Notes: generated by a model not told the origin, from the sequence alone. Shown: positions 52,811-62,988, counted from the first letter of the stretch. The stretch is 64,000 bases of DNA from Halorubrum salipaludis (GCF_002286985.1 NZ_NSKC01000008.1:248001-312000); one strand, 5' to 3'. Program-made: numbers and translations.

Positions 52811-53239
52811 CTAACCGCGTATCCGCGATCGACCCAGCGCGATCCCGGCGAACGCGACGACGGCGAGCTGGACGCCGACGGCGACCGCGGAGCCGAGCGT
52901 GGTGACGGCCGAGATCACCTCCTGACTGGGGCCGGTCCACAGCAGCACCGCGGCGGTCCCGACGAGGTACACGAGTCCGCCGACGGCGCCGGTGGCCAGC
53001 GTCGTCGCCCGGGCGTCGACCGCGCCGCCGGCGCGGCCGACCCGATACGCGGCGCCGAGCAGCAGCCCGTAGACGAGCACAAACGCGGCGAAGCGGCCTC
53101 CGAGCGTGTACAGGCTGAGCGCGCGCGGGCCGGGGACGCCGATCGACGACTCCATCACGACGGTCGGAACGCGACGCGTGACGCTGAGCGCGGCCGCGAC
53201 GACGGCCGCGACCGCGGGAGGGAGCGGGGACCAGGTCAT
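52811..53239 (-). CDS. four-TM membrane protein, unknown function
   Basis: 142-aa hydrophobic protein with four predicted helices (PAVAAVVAAALSVT, FAAFVLVYGLLLGAAY, LATGAVGGLVYLVGTAAVLL, VGVQLAVVAFAGIALG) and basic ends. The ATG at 53239 gives MTWSPLPPAV. Divergent from pyrG. No family recognised. Confidence 0.68.
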   Translation of the reverse strand: MTWSPLPPAVAAVVAAALSVTRRVPTVVMESSIGVPGPRALSLYTLGGRFAAFVLVYGLLLGAAYRVGRAGGAVDARATTLATGAVGGLVYLVGTAAVLLWTGPSQEVISAVTTLGSAVAVGVQLAVVAFAGIALGRSRIRG

Positions 53240-53407
53240 GGGTCGACCAGACGGTGCGCCCGCCCGCGATGAGTGCTTTTCGCTCCGTCGCGCCCCTTCC
53301 GTTCCGCGGTCGCGCCCGGTCCGCACGGCCGCCGCGGAATCCTCACGAACGTCCACCCGAAACGAAGGGTCCGAAACGGTTTTGCCGGCCCCTGACGGAC
53401 GGTCGAT

Positions 53408-55063
53408 ATGCCAACGGATCCCGACACAGGGTACGACCCCTCGCTGGGTCGGAAGTTCGTGTTCGTCACGGGCGGGGTGATGTCCGGACTGGGCAAGGGC
53501 ATCACCGCCGCCAGCACCGGGCGCCTCCTCGCGAACGCGGGCTTCGACGTCACCGCCGTGAAGGTGGACCCCTATCTCAACGTCGACGCCGGGACGATGA
53601 ACCCGTACGAGCACGGCGAGGTGTACGTCCTCAAGGACGGCGGCGAGGTCGACCTCGATTTAGGCAACTACGAGCGCTTCCTCGGCACCGACATGACGTT
53701 CGATCACAACGTCACCACGGGGAAGACCTACCAGCACGTCATCGAGCGCGAGCGCGCCGGCGACTACCTCGGCAAGACCGTCCAGATCATCCCGCACGTC
53801 ACCGACGACATCAAGCGGCGCATCCGGGAGGCCGCCGAGGGGAGCGACGTTTGTCTGATCGAGATCGGCGGGACGGTCGGCGACATCGAGTCGATGCCGT
53901 TCCTCGAGGCGCTCCGCCAGTTCGCCCACGAGGAGGACGACGAGGACATCCTCTTCACCCACGTCACGCTGGTCCCGTACTCGAAGAACGGCGAGCAGAA
54001 GACGAAGCCCACCCAGCACTCGGTGAAGGAGCTGCGGTCGATCGGGCTCCAGCCGGACATCCTGGTCGGGCGCTCGGAGGACCGGCTCGACCCCGAGACG
54101 AAAGAGAAGATCGCCCTGTTCTGTGACGTGCCCACGGATGCCGTCTTCTCGAACCCCGACGTCGAGGACATCTATCACGTCCCTCTGATGGTCGAAGACG
54201 AGGGGTTAGACGAGTACGTGATGGAGCGGCTCGGGCTCGCCGACGAGGCGCTCCCGAAGGCGGAGCGCTCGACGGAGTGGCGCGACCTGGTCACCCGGGA
54301 CCGCGAGGAGGAGATCGACGTGGCGCTCGTGGGCAAGTACGCCCTCGAAGACGCCTACATGTCGATCCACGAGGCGCTGAAACACGCCGGGATCCAGACG
54401 GAGACCGAGGTCAACGTGCTGTGGGTCGACGCCGACGAGACCCGCGCGGAACACGAGGAGCGCCTCGCCTCCGCCGACGCGGTCGTCGTCCCCGGCGGCT
54501 TCGGCTCCCGCGGGACGGACGGGAAGATCGAGGCGGTCCGGTACGCCCGCGAGAACGACGTGCCCTTCCTCGGGCTCTGTCTCGGCTTCCAGATGGCGGT
54601 CGTCGAGCACGCGCGCAACGTGCTCGGGCTGGAGGGCGCCCACTCCGCGGAGATCGACCCCGACACGCCCCACCCCGTCATCGACCTGCTCCCCGACCAG
54701 TACGAGACGGAGGACATGGGCGGGACGATGCGGCTCGGCGCCCACGAGACCGACATCGAGCCCGGCACGCTCGCCGCGGACGTGTACGACGCCGACTCCT
54801 GTACGGAGCGCCACCGCCACCGCTACGAGGTGAACCCCGAGTACATCGACGAGCTGGAGGCCGACGGGCTCACCTTCTCCGGGCGGGCCGACAACCGGAT
54901 GGAGATCCTCGAACGCGCGGATCACCCGTTCTTCTTCGGCACGCAGGCACACCCCGAGTTCCGGTCGCGGCCGGACCGCGCGAGTCCGCCGTTCGTCGCC
55001 CTCGTGAAGGCGGCGCTCGGATCGACGGACACAACCGAACGGAACGCGGACGTGAGGCTATAG
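53408..55063 (+). CDS. pyrG: CTP synthase
   Basis: 551-aa enzyme that aminates UTP to CTP with glutamine and ATP. Synthase domain: P-loop [13 protein letters not shown] (about 21-33) and [20 protein letters not shown]. Glutaminase domain: PGGFGSRG, nucleophile Cys in [10 protein letters not shown] (about 391), His/Glu in [13 protein letters not shown]-like GGTTTTG precedes the start. First gene of a pyrG-guaA-DUF7126 unit; guaA starts at the next base after its stop. Confidence 0.95.
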   Translation: MPTDPDTGYDPSLGRKFVFVTGGVMSGLGKGITAASTGRLLANAGFDVTAVKVDPYLNVDAGTMNPYEHGEVYVLKDGGEVDLDLGNYERFLGTDMTFDHNVTTGKTYQHVIERERAGDYLGKTVQIIPHVTDDIKRRIREAAEGSDVCLIEIGGTVGDIESMPFLEALRQFAHEEDDEDILFTHVTLVPYSKNGEQKTKPTQHSVKELRSIGLQPDILVGRSEDRLDPETKEKIALFCDVPTDAVFSNPDVEDIYHVPLMVEDEGLDEYVMERLGLADEALPKAERSTEWRDLVTRDREEEIDVALVGKYALEDAYMSIHEALKHAGIQTETEVNVLWVDADETRAEHEERLASADAVVVPGGFGSRGTDGKIEAVRYARENDVPFLGLCLGFQMAVVEHARNVLGLEGAHSAEIDPDTPHPVIDLLPDQYETEDMGGTMRLGAHETDIEPGTLAADVYDADSCTERHRHRYEVNPEYIDELEADGLTFSGRADNRMEILERADHPFFFGTQAHPEFRSRPDRASPPFVALVKAALGSTDTTERNADVRL

Positions 55064-55981
55064 ATGGTCGAGACGGAGGAATTCATCGAGGAAGCGAAAG
55101 CGGAGATCCGGGAGGCGATCGGCGACGCGAACGCCGTGATCGCGCTCTCCGGGGGCGTCGACTCGTCGGTCGCGGCGACGCTCGCGTACGAGGCGGTCGG
55201 CGACCAGCTCACCCCGGTGTACGTCGACACGGGGCTGATGCGGAAAGGGGAGACCGAGGAGATCCGCGACACGTTCTCCTTCATGGAGTCGCTGCGGGTG
55301 ATCGAGGCGCAAGACCGGTTCTTCGACCGGCTCGCCGGCGTCACCGACCCGGAGGAGAAGCGCCACGTCATCGGCGAGGGGTTCATCGACGAGTTCGAGA
55401 CGGTCGCCCGCGACGTGGGCGCCGACTACCTCGTCCAGGGGACGATCTACCCCGACCGCATCGAGTCCGAGGGGAACATCAAGTCGCACCACAACGTCGG
55501 CGGGCTCCCCGAGGTCGTCGACTTCGAGGGGATCGTCGAGCCCGTCCGCGACCTCTACAAGGACGAGGTCCGCGAGGTCGCTCGGGCGCTCGGCTTAGAG
55601 GAGATCATCTCGGAGCGCATGCCGTTCCCCGGCCCGGGGCTCGCCGTCCGGATCGTCGGCGAGGTGACTCCGGAGAAGGCCGAAGTCGCCCGCGAGGCGA
55701 CCCACGTCGTCGAGGAGGAACTGGAGGAGTACGACCCGTGGCAGGCGTTCGCCGCGGTCCTCGGCAAGGCGACCGGCGTGAAGGGCGACAACCGCGTGCA
55801 CGGCTGGGTCGTCGCCGTGCGCTCGGTCGAGAGCCGCGACGGAATGACCGCGCGCGCCCAGGAGCTCGACTGGAGCACGCTCCAGCGCATCCAGAGCCGG
55901 ATCACCGGCGAGAACGAGAACGTCGCGCGTGTCGTCTACGACGTGACCCACAAGCCGCCGGCGACGATCGAGTACGAGTGA
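55064..55981 (+). CDS. guaAb: GMP synthase, ATP pyrophosphatase subunit (subunit B)
   Basis: 305-aa PP-loop subunit that adenylates XMP and uses ammonia to give GMP. PP-loop [15 protein letters not shown] (about 26-40), [37 protein letters not shown]. The glutaminase is a separate protein in archaea and is not here. It follows pyrG without a gap, linking CTP and GMP synthesis. Its stop overlaps the next start as TGATG. Confidence 0.94.
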   Translation: MVETEEFIEEAKAEIREAIGDANAVIALSGGVDSSVAATLAYEAVGDQLTPVYVDTGLMRKGETEEIRDTFSFMESLRVIEAQDRFFDRLAGVTDPEEKRHVIGEGFIDEFETVARDVGADYLVQGTIYPDRIESEGNIKSHHNVGGLPEVVDFEGIVEPVRDLYKDEVREVARALGLEEIISERMPFPGPGLAVRIVGEVTPEKAEVAREATHVVEEELEEYDPWQAFAAVLGKATGVKGDNRVHGWVVAVRSVESRDGMTARAQELDWSTLQRIQSRITGENENVARVVYDVTHKPPATIEYE

Positions 55982-56382
55982 TGGCGGACGCCACCGCCAC
56001 CACCGACGACGCTCGCCCCGACGGCGGTCGCGCCGAGGGTCGGATCGCCGTCGTCGCCGGCCCCGACGAGCACGGGCTCGGCGAGGAGCTCGCGGCACTC
56101 GGCGTCGAGATCCGCCGCATCGAGGGGCTCGTCACCGCCGACGCGCTCTCCGAGGCCGGCATCGACGAGGCCGCGTACTTCGTCCTCACCGACGTGGAGG
56201 AGGCCACCGGGATCCCGATCGCGAAGGAGCTGAACCCGGACGTGCTCGCGGTGACGTACGCGGAGCGGTCGCTGCCGGAGTTCGTCGCCGGCGTCGCCGA
56301 CCTCGCGGTCGACCCGGCGCTGATGGACCCGGAACTGGTCGCAGAAGAGCTGACGGACGACGCGGTCGACCCGTCGGCGTGA
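55981..56382 (+). CDS. DUF7126-type nucleotide-metabolism-linked protein
   Basis: 133-aa acidic protein. After a disordered start, IAVVAGPDEHGLGEELAALG resembles a Rossmann/TrkA-N-like nucleotide-binding beta strand and loop; the rest is alpha/beta. Its start overlaps the guaA stop (TGATG), so it is made with GMP synthase. Function unknown; a regulatory partner of CTP/GMP synthesis is possible from context only. Confidence 0.78.
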   Translation: MADATATTDDARPDGGRAEGRIAVVAGPDEHGLGEELAALGVEIRRIEGLVTADALSEAGIDEAAYFVLTDVEEATGIPIAKELNPDVLAVTYAERSLPEFVAGVADLAVDPALMDPELVAEELTDDAVDPSA

Positions 56383-56458
56383 GAGTCGTATAAAAAGTCG
56401 GTCGCGGTGCGGTGCCGTCAGTCGATTTCGGTTTCAGTTTGCAGTTCGGGTTCGCTTT

Positions 56459-57328
56459 TCAGGCCGTCTCCATCTCCCGCTCTAAGTCCCGGAGCCGCTC
56501 GATCCGGTTCTCCGTCGACGGGTGCGTCGAGGCGAGCTTGCCGACGATCCCCGACTTGATCGGGATGATGAAGAACGCGTTCATCTCCGCCTCCTCGCGG
56601 AGGTCCTCCTTCGGAACCCTGTCCATCCGGCCGTCGATCGTCATCAGCGCCGAGGCGAGCGCGCCGGGCTTCCCCGTGATGAGCGCGGCGCCGCGGTCCG
56701 CGGAGTACTCGCGGTACCGCGAGAGCGCCCGGATCAGCAGGAACGAGACGATCCAGACGACGATCGACACGAGAATGGCGACGATGACGGGCGCGCCCTG
56801 GCGGTTGTCGCCGCTGAACAGCCACCCCCACCGCACGATGAAGAACGCGATGGTCGAGAGGAACGAGGCGATGGTCATCACCATCACGTCGCGGTTCTTC
56901 ACGTGGGCGAGCTCGTGGGCGAGCACGGCGTCGAGCTCGTCGTCGTCCAGCGACCGGAGCAGCCCGGTGGTCACGGCGACGGTCGCGTTCTTCTTGTTCC
57001 GGCCGGTCGCGAACGCGTTCGGCACCTGCGTGTCGGCGACGGCGACCGTCGGCTTCGGGAGGTCGGCCTGCTGGCTCAGCCGGTCCATCCGCCGGTGGAG
57101 GTCCGGATACTCCTCGGGGGTCACCTCGCGGGCGCCCATACTCCGCAGGGCGAGCTTGTCGCTGAAGAAGTACTGCGCGATCGAGAACCCGCCGAGCATG
57201 ATCAGCGGGAACAGGAAGTCGCCGAAGTACACGGTCAACGCGCCGACGAAAACGACGTAGAGGGCGAAGAGCAGGAACATCGTGAACGCCATCCGTCCAC
57301 GCAGTCCCCAGTCGGTCTTCCATTCCAT
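56459..57328 (-). CDS. htpX: HtpX-type membrane zinc metalloprotease (M48)
   Basis: 289-aa membrane protease. Zinc motif LAHELAHVKNRDV (about 137-149) with the third ligand Glu in YREYSADRGAAL (about 210-221). Two hydrophobic segments precede the domain and two follow the zinc motif. It degrades damaged membrane proteins in the cytoplasmic membrane. Starts at 57328 with MEWKTDWGLRGR, usual for haloarchaeal HtpX. Confidence 0.92.
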   Translation of the reverse strand: MEWKTDWGLRGRMAFTMFLLFALYVVFVGALTVYFGDFLFPLIMLGGFSIAQYFFSDKLALRSMGAREVTPEEYPDLHRRMDRLSQQADLPKPTVAVADTQVPNAFATGRNKKNATVAVTTGLLRSLDDDELDAVLAHELAHVKNRDVMVMTIASFLSTIAFFIVRWGWLFSGDNRQGAPVIVAILVSIVVWIVSFLLIRALSRYREYSADRGAALITGKPGALASALMTIDGRMDRVPKEDLREEAEMNAFFIIPIKSGIVGKLASTHPSTENRIERLRDLEREMETA

Positions 57329-57443
57329 ACCCGAGTTTTACCGTTCGCCGGATTAAAGCCTGCCGGGGTTCCCGGAACGCGGTTGCGATCGCGCGGCGGC
57401 CGGACGACGGTGCGCTTTTGCCCCGCCCCGGCGATCCGCAGGC

Positions 57444-58382
57444 ATGGAGACCGTTCTCGTCACCGGCGGCCGCGGCGCCTCCGGGCGCTGGGTCGTCGAC
57501 CGGCTCGCGGGCGACTACGAGATCGTCGTCGTCGACTACGAGCACCCCGGTCCGGACGCCGACCCGGCCCCGAACGTCTCGTTCCGCGCCGCCGACCTCG
57601 CGGACCGGGGCGAAGCGCTCGACACCGTCGCCGCCGTCGACCCCGACGCGGTCGTCCACTGGGCGGCGATCCCTGTCGCCGGCACGCACCCCGATGGCCG
57701 GGTGTTCGAGACGAACGTCGGCGCCGCGAAGAACGTCCTTGACGCCGCCGGGCGCGCCGACGCCCGGATCGTGCAGGCGTCGAGCGACGGCGCGTACGGG
57801 TTCTTCTTCGCCGATCCGACGCCGTTTCCGGACGAGCTGCCGGTCACCGAGGACCACCCGCTTCGGCCGGAGGACCCGTACGGCCTCTCGAAGGTGACCG
57901 CGGAGGCGGCCGCGGGGGCGGTCGCGCGCCGCGAGGGCGTCCCGGCCGTCTCGATCCGCCCCTCGTGGATCCAGTTCCCCGGCGAGTACGCCTGCCGGAG
58001 CGACGGGTACGTCGCCGATCTGGACGCGGGCGCCGGCAACTTCTGGTCGTACGTCGACGCCCGCGACGTCGCCGACCTCGTCGCCGCCGCGCTCGCGGAG
58101 ACGGGGGGTCCGGAGCCGGCCGTCCCGTCCGGCACTCACGAGGCGGTCAACTGCGTTGCGGCCGACAACGCGCTGGGTCGGCCCCTGCTCGACCTGCTGC
58201 GGGAGGCGTACGGGGAGATCCCCGACGACTGCGCGGTCGACGGGAGCGCGCTCGCCGAGGGCGACGACCGGGGCGCGTACGCGATCGCGAAGGCCGAGCG
58301 GCTGTTCGGGTGGACACCCTCGCGCTCGTGGCGCGAGGCGGCGAGCGACGAGATCCCGGAGCCGACGCTGTTCGAGCGATAA
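57444..58382 (+). CDS. NAD-dependent epimerase/dehydratase (extended SDR)
   Basis: 312-aa extended SDR. The Rossmann start is VLVTGGRGASGRWVVDRLAG, catalytic Tyr/Lys are in DPYGLSKVTAEA (about 153-164), and an upstream Ser lies in VQASSDGAYG. Typical substrates are nucleotide sugars or small aldehydes; nothing here defines one. The start follows a TTTTG stretch by about 25 bases. Divergent from htpX. Confidence 0.88.
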   Translation: METVLVTGGRGASGRWVVDRLAGDYEIVVVDYEHPGPDADPAPNVSFRAADLADRGEALDTVAAVDPDAVVHWAAIPVAGTHPDGRVFETNVGAAKNVLDAAGRADARIVQASSDGAYGFFFADPTPFPDELPVTEDHPLRPEDPYGLSKVTAEAAAGAVARREGVPAVSIRPSWIQFPGEYACRSDGYVADLDAGAGNFWSYVDARDVADLVAAALAETGGPEPAVPSGTHEAVNCVAADNALGRPLLDLLREAYGEIPDDCAVDGSALAEGDDRGAYAIAKAERLFGWTPSRSWREAASDEIPEPTLFER

Positions 58383-58457
58383 CGCGATCGACGACCGCTC
58401 GACGCGCGGCGCGAGAAGAGCCGACCCCGCCGGGGTCGCCCCCGACGCCGACCGACC

Positions 58458-58658
58458 TCAGCCCTCGAGCTCGAACGCGACCTCGACCTCCGCCTGATAC
58501 TGTCGGTCGGCCGCGCTCTCCAGTTCGACGCCGAACTCCTCGACCTCCGCCCAGTAGACGTTCTCCAGCGTGTCCTCGGCGCGGTCGATCGCGTCGTCGG
58601 CGGCGGCGTCGAAGCTCTCGTCGCTCGTCCCGATCAGCGTGATCTTTTTAAACACCAT
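58458..58658 (-). CDS. dodecin
   Basis: 66-aa flavin-binding dodecamer protein. It matches the dodecin fold end to end: [20 protein letters not shown], the flavin-stacking Trp in [10 protein letters not shown] (about 35), and the Gln in [13 protein letters not shown] (about 55). Halophilic dodecins store riboflavin or lumichrome. A TATA-like TTTTATAC lies about 25 bases upstream on the minus strand. Confidence 0.95.
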   Translation of the reverse strand: MVFKKITLIGTSDESFDAAADDAIDRAEDTLENVYWAEVEEFGVELESAADRQYQAEVEVAFELEG

Positions 58659-58734
58659 GTCGCGTGCTAGTTGGACGCACGGGCGTATAAAAGCAGGTGG
58701 AAATCCGCGACAGGGCGTGCGCCTCCCGTCGCGG

Positions 58735-59073
58735 TCAGGGACTGCCGGGCGCGCCTTCCATCACCGCGAACTCCTCGCCGTCGGCCTCGATGCCGATCAC
58801 CGCCCAGTCGTACGGGGGCTTCTTGGAGACGAGCTGATCCCGCAGATCGGCCGCCCGGTCGCGCCACGTGACGAAACAGCGGAGCCGCGGGGCGTCGCCG
58901 CCGTCCGCGAGATACGGGTCCAGATCGTCGGTCTCCATACACAACACGGTCACGAGCACGCGCCGCCATTTCCGCTCCGCGACGAACTCCTGTCCGCCCT
59001 CGGAGACGGTGTACCCGAGTTCACGAAAGACGTCTCTGGCCTCCGTCGTCGGTGGGATGCTCGCAGTGGCCAT
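58735..59073 (-). CDS. conserved haloarchaeal protein (DUF7116-like)
   Basis: 112-aa alpha/beta protein with [18 protein letters not shown] at the start and a [20 protein letters not shown] core. It has conserved Trp and Cys residues but no known active site. Matches my memory of the DUF7116 haloarchaeal family. Function unknown; next to the dodecin gene on the same strand. Confidence 0.78.
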   Translation of the reverse strand: MATASIPPTTEARDVFRELGYTVSEGGQEFVAERKWRRVLVTVLCMETDDLDPYLADGGDAPRLRCFVTWRDRAADLRDQLVSKKPPYDWAVIGIEADGEEFAVMEGAPGSP

Positions 59074-59110
59074 CTACGCGGGGATTCGTCGCCATCCGTG
59101 ATAAACTTTC

Positions 59111-60442
59111 TCACGATTTCACGCCGTCGCGATCGCCGGGGTCGGTCCCGTCGTGATCGGCCTCGTCGGCGTCGCTGCCGTCGGAGTCGTCTCCGCGGTC
59201 GCCGCCGCTCGACGCGGCCGAAAAGCGCACGAGCAGCAGGCCGCCGAGGACGACCGCGAGCCCGGCGATCGCCGCGAAGACGACGAAGAACGTCTCGGTA
59301 GACCCGTACGTCAGCACGGCGCCCGCGAGCGCCGCGCCGGCGGCGCCGACGCCGTACACGCCCAGGTAGAAGTAGCCGAACGAGAGCCCGCGGACGTCGG
59401 CCGCCGAGTACGCGGCCAGGAGCGCCTGCCGTATCGGCGCGGTCATGTATATCCCGGCGCCGAGCGCCCCGCAGACGACGAGCATCGGCGCGATCCCCGC
59501 GCTCGCCGCGGGGAGAAACGCCAGCGAGACGGCGACGATCCCCGCGTACGCGCCGATCAGCGCGTGTTCGATCCGAACGCGGTCGGTCAGCTTCCCGCCG
59601 ACGTACTGCCCGCCCGCGCCGAGGAGCAGCAGCCCCGCGAAGACGTACTGGCTCGGCTCGAACGACTCCGCGCCGATCGGCACGGGCGCGAAAAGCGGGA
59701 GGTCGGCGAGTATCTCGGGGAGAAACGAGATGACGCCCCGGGAGTAGACGCCGTGGACCATCATGATCGCGAACGCGACGACGAACCCGCCGGTGAACAG
59801 GCGTCGCGACTGCGCGAGGAACGCGGCGACTCCGGTCTCGCCGTCGGTCGCGGACGGGGCGTCGGGCTCGGCCGCCGGATCGACCCCCGCGGTCTCGTCG
59901 AAGTCGAACCGAAACGCGAGCGCCGCCGCGGCGACGGCCGGGAGCGCGAAGGCGAACGCCACCCACTCCCACGGGGCGAAGGTCAACAGCACGGCGGCCG
60001 CGAACGGACCGATCGCGGTGCCGACGTTGCCGGCGGCGCCGTGGTACGCGAGCGCGGTGCCCTGCTCCGCGGTCCCGCGGGTCAGGAGCGACAGCGCCGC
60101 GGGGTGATACAGGCTGGAGGCGGCCCCCCACGCGAGCAGCGCGAGGGAGAGCACCTCGATCCGCGGCGACAGCCCGATCAGGACGAAGGACCCGCCCATC
60201 CCGAGGATCGAGGCGGTCACCAGCCGCGCCGACCCGTACTTGTCCGCGAGCACGCCGCTGCCGAGCGCGCCGACCCCCACGAGCGCGAGCCCGCCGCCGA
60301 CGACCGCGCCGATCACGGCGGCCGACACGTCGAAATCGGCGAGCCAGTAGACGATGAAAAGCGGGATCGCGAGCTCGTAGAGGTGGAACGTGGCGTGACC
60401 GATCGTGGTGAACCCCACGATCGCGCGGTCGTTTCGGTTCAT
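59111..60442 (-). CDS. MFS transporter
   Basis: 443-aa permease with 12 predicted helices. The cytoplasmic loop after TM2 has GSGVLADKYGSARLV, the MFS motif A equivalent, and the second half has YVGGKLTDRVRIE. An acidic tail of about 30 residues ends the protein. The ATG at 60442 (MNRNDRAIVGF) suits MFS; an upstream extension is unconserved. Substrate unknown. Confidence 0.88.
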   Translation of the reverse strand: MNRNDRAIVGFTTIGHATFHLYELAIPLFIVYWLADFDVSAAVIGAVVGGGLALVGVGALGSGVLADKYGSARLVTASILGMGGSFVLIGLSPRIEVLSLALLAWGAASSLYHPAALSLLTRGTAEQGTALAYHGAAGNVGTAIGPFAAAVLLTFAPWEWVAFAFALPAVAAAALAFRFDFDETAGVDPAAEPDAPSATDGETGVAAFLAQSRRLFTGGFVVAFAIMMVHGVYSRGVISFLPEILADLPLFAPVPIGAESFEPSQYVFAGLLLLGAGGQYVGGKLTDRVRIEHALIGAYAGIVAVSLAFLPAASAGIAPMLVVCGALGAGIYMTAPIRQALLAAYSAADVRGLSFGYFYLGVYGVGAAGAALAGAVLTYGSTETFFVVFAAIAGLAVVLGGLLLVRFSAASSGGDRGDDSDGSDADEADHDGTDPGDRDGVKS

Positions 60443-60610
60443 CGGCGGTTCTGTGGGCCCGTTCGCCCACCGCCGAGCTAAAGGTACACCTCCCGGCAAT
60501 TCCGCCGCCGACCCGCCCTCACCGGTCGCGGCCGGCTCTCGGGGACCGTTCGCGGTCGGCTCTCTGAGGGTGGTCGGGTCCCGGGGATCCGGTTACCGGC
60601 GGGAACCCGG

Positions 60611-60856
60611 TCACTCGTGTGCGGCGTCCCACTCGTCCGGCTTTCGGAGGTTGCCGCACTCCGTACACTGGATCCGCCCCATCGTGTCCATCGCGGTGTC
60701 GAACGACTCGCAGTTGCCGCAGCGGTACCCCCACCGCGAGGCGCCGTCGGCGTCGGCAAACACGACGTAGAAGGGGCCGTCGGCGCCCCGCTCGACCATC
60801 GCCCGGTCGGTGTACACCCGCTCGCCGTCGGCCGTCGTCGACGCGTCGAGACTCAT
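60611..60856 (-). CDS. DUF5816 zinc-ribbon protein
   Basis: 81-aa protein with one zinc ribbon: CGNC (about 47-50) and CTEC (about 66-69) in RCGNCESFDTAMDTMGR and QCTECGNLRKPDEWDAAHE. This is the DUF5816 family, small haloarchaeal proteins of unknown function. Divergent promoter-sized gaps on both sides suggest its own transcript. Confidence 0.87.
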   Translation of the reverse strand: MSLDASTTADGERVYTDRAMVERGADGPFYVVFADADGASRWGYRCGNCESFDTAMDTMGRIQCTECGNLRKPDEWDAAHE

Positions 60857-60922
60857 GCGTGTCCGTATCGGCCGGAACCGCTTAAAAGCGTGACTCGACT
60901 GTCGGGACCGTCGGCCCCTTCG

Positions 60923-61297
60923 TTACGTCCGGAACGACTCGCCGCAGCCGCACTCGGAGACGACGTTCGGGTTCTCGACCTCGAAGCCGGCGGCCTGCAG
61001 GCCGTGCTCGTAGTCGAGCTTGCTCCCGCCGATGTAGTTCCGGCTCGCCGGGTCGACGAACACGCGCAGCCCGTGGTGTTCGACCACGAGGTCGTCGTCT
61101 TCCGGCTCCGTGTCGAATCGCATCCCGTACGAGAGGCCCGCGCAGCCGCCCTGCTGGACGAACAGCCGGAGTCCGGCCTCCTCGGTGTCGAGGCCCTCGC
61201 CCTCTAAGAGCGAGAGCGCCTCCTCCGCGGCGTCTGCGGTCACCTCGATCGCCGGGTCGCTCCCATCGTTCCCCGTATCGACCGTATCGGTGCTCAT
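60923..61297 (-). CDS. HesB/IscA-family iron-sulfur assembly protein
   Basis: 124-aa A-type carrier. Conserved cysteines appear in QQGGCAGLSYGMRF (about 53) and SECGCGESF (about 117 and 119), the CxnCGC pattern needed to hold and pass an Fe-S cluster. Acidic N-terminal extension. It acts in the cytosol on apoproteins. No other Fe-S assembly genes are adjacent. Confidence 0.92.
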   Translation of the reverse strand: MSTDTVDTGNDGSDPAIEVTADAAEEALSLLEGEGLDTEEAGLRLFVQQGGCAGLSYGMRFDTEPEDDDLVVEHHGLRVFVDPASRNYIGGSKLDYEHGLQAAGFEVENPNVVSECGCGESFRT

Positions 61298-61380
61298 GCG
61301 AACACGTTCCGTCCGAACGATAAAAACCCTGCCGGCGCCGGCGGTGGGGACGGGCCCGCCGCGGCGCGGGGCGCGGACGC

Positions 61381-62838
61381 TCAGTCGTCCGTCGACTCCG
61401 CGGCCGCCACCGGCTCGTCGACGTCGCCCGCGACGCTCCGGTCGGTGAGGTCGCCGCGGCGCCACGTCCCCCGGCGGTACCACGCGTACGCGACGACCGC
61501 GCCGACGACGTTCGATATCGCGAACGACAGCCAGACGCCGGTCTCGCCGAGCCGGCCGGCGGCGACCCACGCGATCGGGAACCGGACGACCCCGAGCATC
61601 AGCACCGAGATGGCCGCGGCGGTGAGCGTCTTCCCGGCCCCGCGGAAGCTCCCGGTGTACGCGCGCATGATGCCGATGAAGCCGAACGTCAGCGCGACGA
61701 TCCGGAGGAACTGCGAGCCGACCGCCACCACGCGGGCGGCGTCGGCCTGGTCGGCGCCGACGAAGACGGAGACGATCGGCTCGGGCACGAGGAAGACGAC
61801 CACGCCGGCGGCCGAGAGGACCGCGAACAGCGTCTTGGCCGCCAGGTTCGCGGCCCGTTCGGCCCGGTCGGGCTTCCCCGACCCGATGTTCTGGCCGGTC
61901 ATCGTCTCGACGCCGCGGGCGACCGCGATCGCCGGCAGGAAGATCACGGAGAACACCCGCGTGCCGATCCCGTAGGCGGCGACCACCGGGTCGGGGAACA
62001 GCGCGACGATGAAAAGCAGGAGGTTCATCGAGACCGCCCGCCCGGTCCCCTCGATCGAGGCCGGCAGGCCGATGCGGAGGAGCCGCCGCAGGTAGCTCAT
62101 GTCGGGGACCATGTCGGCGACGTTGATCCGGACTCCCCGCACCCCGCGGAACATGATCGCCAGCCCGACGACCAGCGCCAGCGCCCGCGAGAACACGGTC
62201 GCGATCGCCGCGCCCTCGATGCCGAGCGCGGGGAACGGTCCCCACCCGAAGATGAGGAACGGGTCGAGCGCGATGTTGAGCACGACGGAGCCGAACATCA
62301 CGAGCATGGGGGTGACCGTGTCGCCGTACCCCCGCATGAGCGCGATGAACACCGCGAAACCGAACATGGCGACGAGTCCCAGCGAGATGACCTCCATGTA
62401 GCTCGACGCGAGGGGTAACACGTCCGCCGACGCGCCCATCACGTCGAGGAACCGTCCGACGAAGAAGTAGCCGACGCCGCCGAGGAGCGCCGAGGCGAGC
62501 ACCGCGAAGGTCACCGTCTGTGAGGCGGCGTACTCGGCCTCGCGCGCCTCGCCCGCGCCGGTGTACTGGGCGACGAGCACGCTCCCCGCGACGGAGATCC
62601 CCATCCCGAGCGAGATGAGGAGGAAGACGAGCGGGAACGCGAAGCTGATCGCCGCCAGCGCGTCGGTGCTGTACTGCCCCAGCCAGAACGTGTCCGCCAG
62701 GTTGTACGCCGTCTGGAAGAGGTTGGTGACGACGATCGGCATCGAGAGGAAGAAGAGCGGCTTCGCGATCCCGCCCGACGTGAGGTCGAACTCCTCGGGG
62801 CCCTTGAACAGGGCGTCGACGCGGTCGATGAGTCCCAT
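61381..62838 (-). CDS. MATE-family efflux transporter
   Basis: 485-aa multidrug/toxin exporter with 12 helices in two MatE repeats; start region SGGIAKPLFFLSMPIVVTNL. It uses a Na+ or H+ gradient. Its ATG overlaps the stop of a 38-codon ORF (TGATG), which suggests translational coupling; an in-frame GTG at 62862 is an alternative. Divergent from a TetR regulator with a palindromic operator between them. Confidence 0.9.
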   Translation of the reverse strand: MGLIDRVDALFKGPEEFDLTSGGIAKPLFFLSMPIVVTNLFQTAYNLADTFWLGQYSTDALAAISFAFPLVFLLISLGMGISVAGSVLVAQYTGAGEAREAEYAASQTVTFAVLASALLGGVGYFFVGRFLDVMGASADVLPLASSYMEVISLGLVAMFGFAVFIALMRGYGDTVTPMLVMFGSVVLNIALDPFLIFGWGPFPALGIEGAAIATVFSRALALVVGLAIMFRGVRGVRINVADMVPDMSYLRRLLRIGLPASIEGTGRAVSMNLLLFIVALFPDPVVAAYGIGTRVFSVIFLPAIAVARGVETMTGQNIGSGKPDRAERAANLAAKTLFAVLSAAGVVVFLVPEPIVSVFVGADQADAARVVAVGSQFLRIVALTFGFIGIMRAYTGSFRGAGKTLTAAAISVLMLGVVRFPIAWVAAGRLGETGVWLSFAISNVVGAVVAYAWYRRGTWRRGDLTDRSVAGDVDEPVAAAESTDD

Positions 62839-62954
62839 CAGGGCCCCTCCGCCGGCGTCCACGGCCCGTCAGGCGCGAGTCCGGTCTCCGAGCCTCCGCG
62901 CTCGCGGTCGGTACGGAACGTCGCTTTCGGGGTCGCGGCAGCTCCGTCTTCCAT
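62838..62954 (-). CDS. 38-aa leader ORF coupled to the MATE gene
   Basis: ATG at 62954, stop TGA at 62840-62838, overlapping the MATE start as TGATG. The encoded peptide (MEDGAAATPKATFRTDRERG...) is charged with no hydrophobic helix. Its ATG is just downstream of the palindromic operator and a TTTTGACTAA box, where transcription would begin, so a ribosome would meet this ORF first. Could be a microprotein or a simple coupling device. Confidence 0.45.
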   Translation of the reverse strand: MEDGAAATPKATFRTDRERGGSETGLAPDGPWTPAEGP

Positions 62955-62970
62955 CGTGGTGATGTCGTAC

Positions 62971-62988
62971 TTACTGACCAGTTAGTCA
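62971..62988. promoter_or_regulatory. TetR-type palindromic operator between MATE and TetR genes
   Basis: TTACTGAC-CA-GTTAGTCA: half-site T(T/G)ACT(G/A)AC with 7 of 8 non-central positions compatible between arms, centred between divergent genes and about 17 bases from the leader ORF start. Most likely bound by the adjacent TetR protein to repress the exporter. Confidence 0.55.

Noticed and set aside
52095-52811. tRNA-Leu as an integration site for a mobile element
   Set aside because: No integrase gene and no second copy of the tRNA 3' end were found in the window; the DNA after it is element B.
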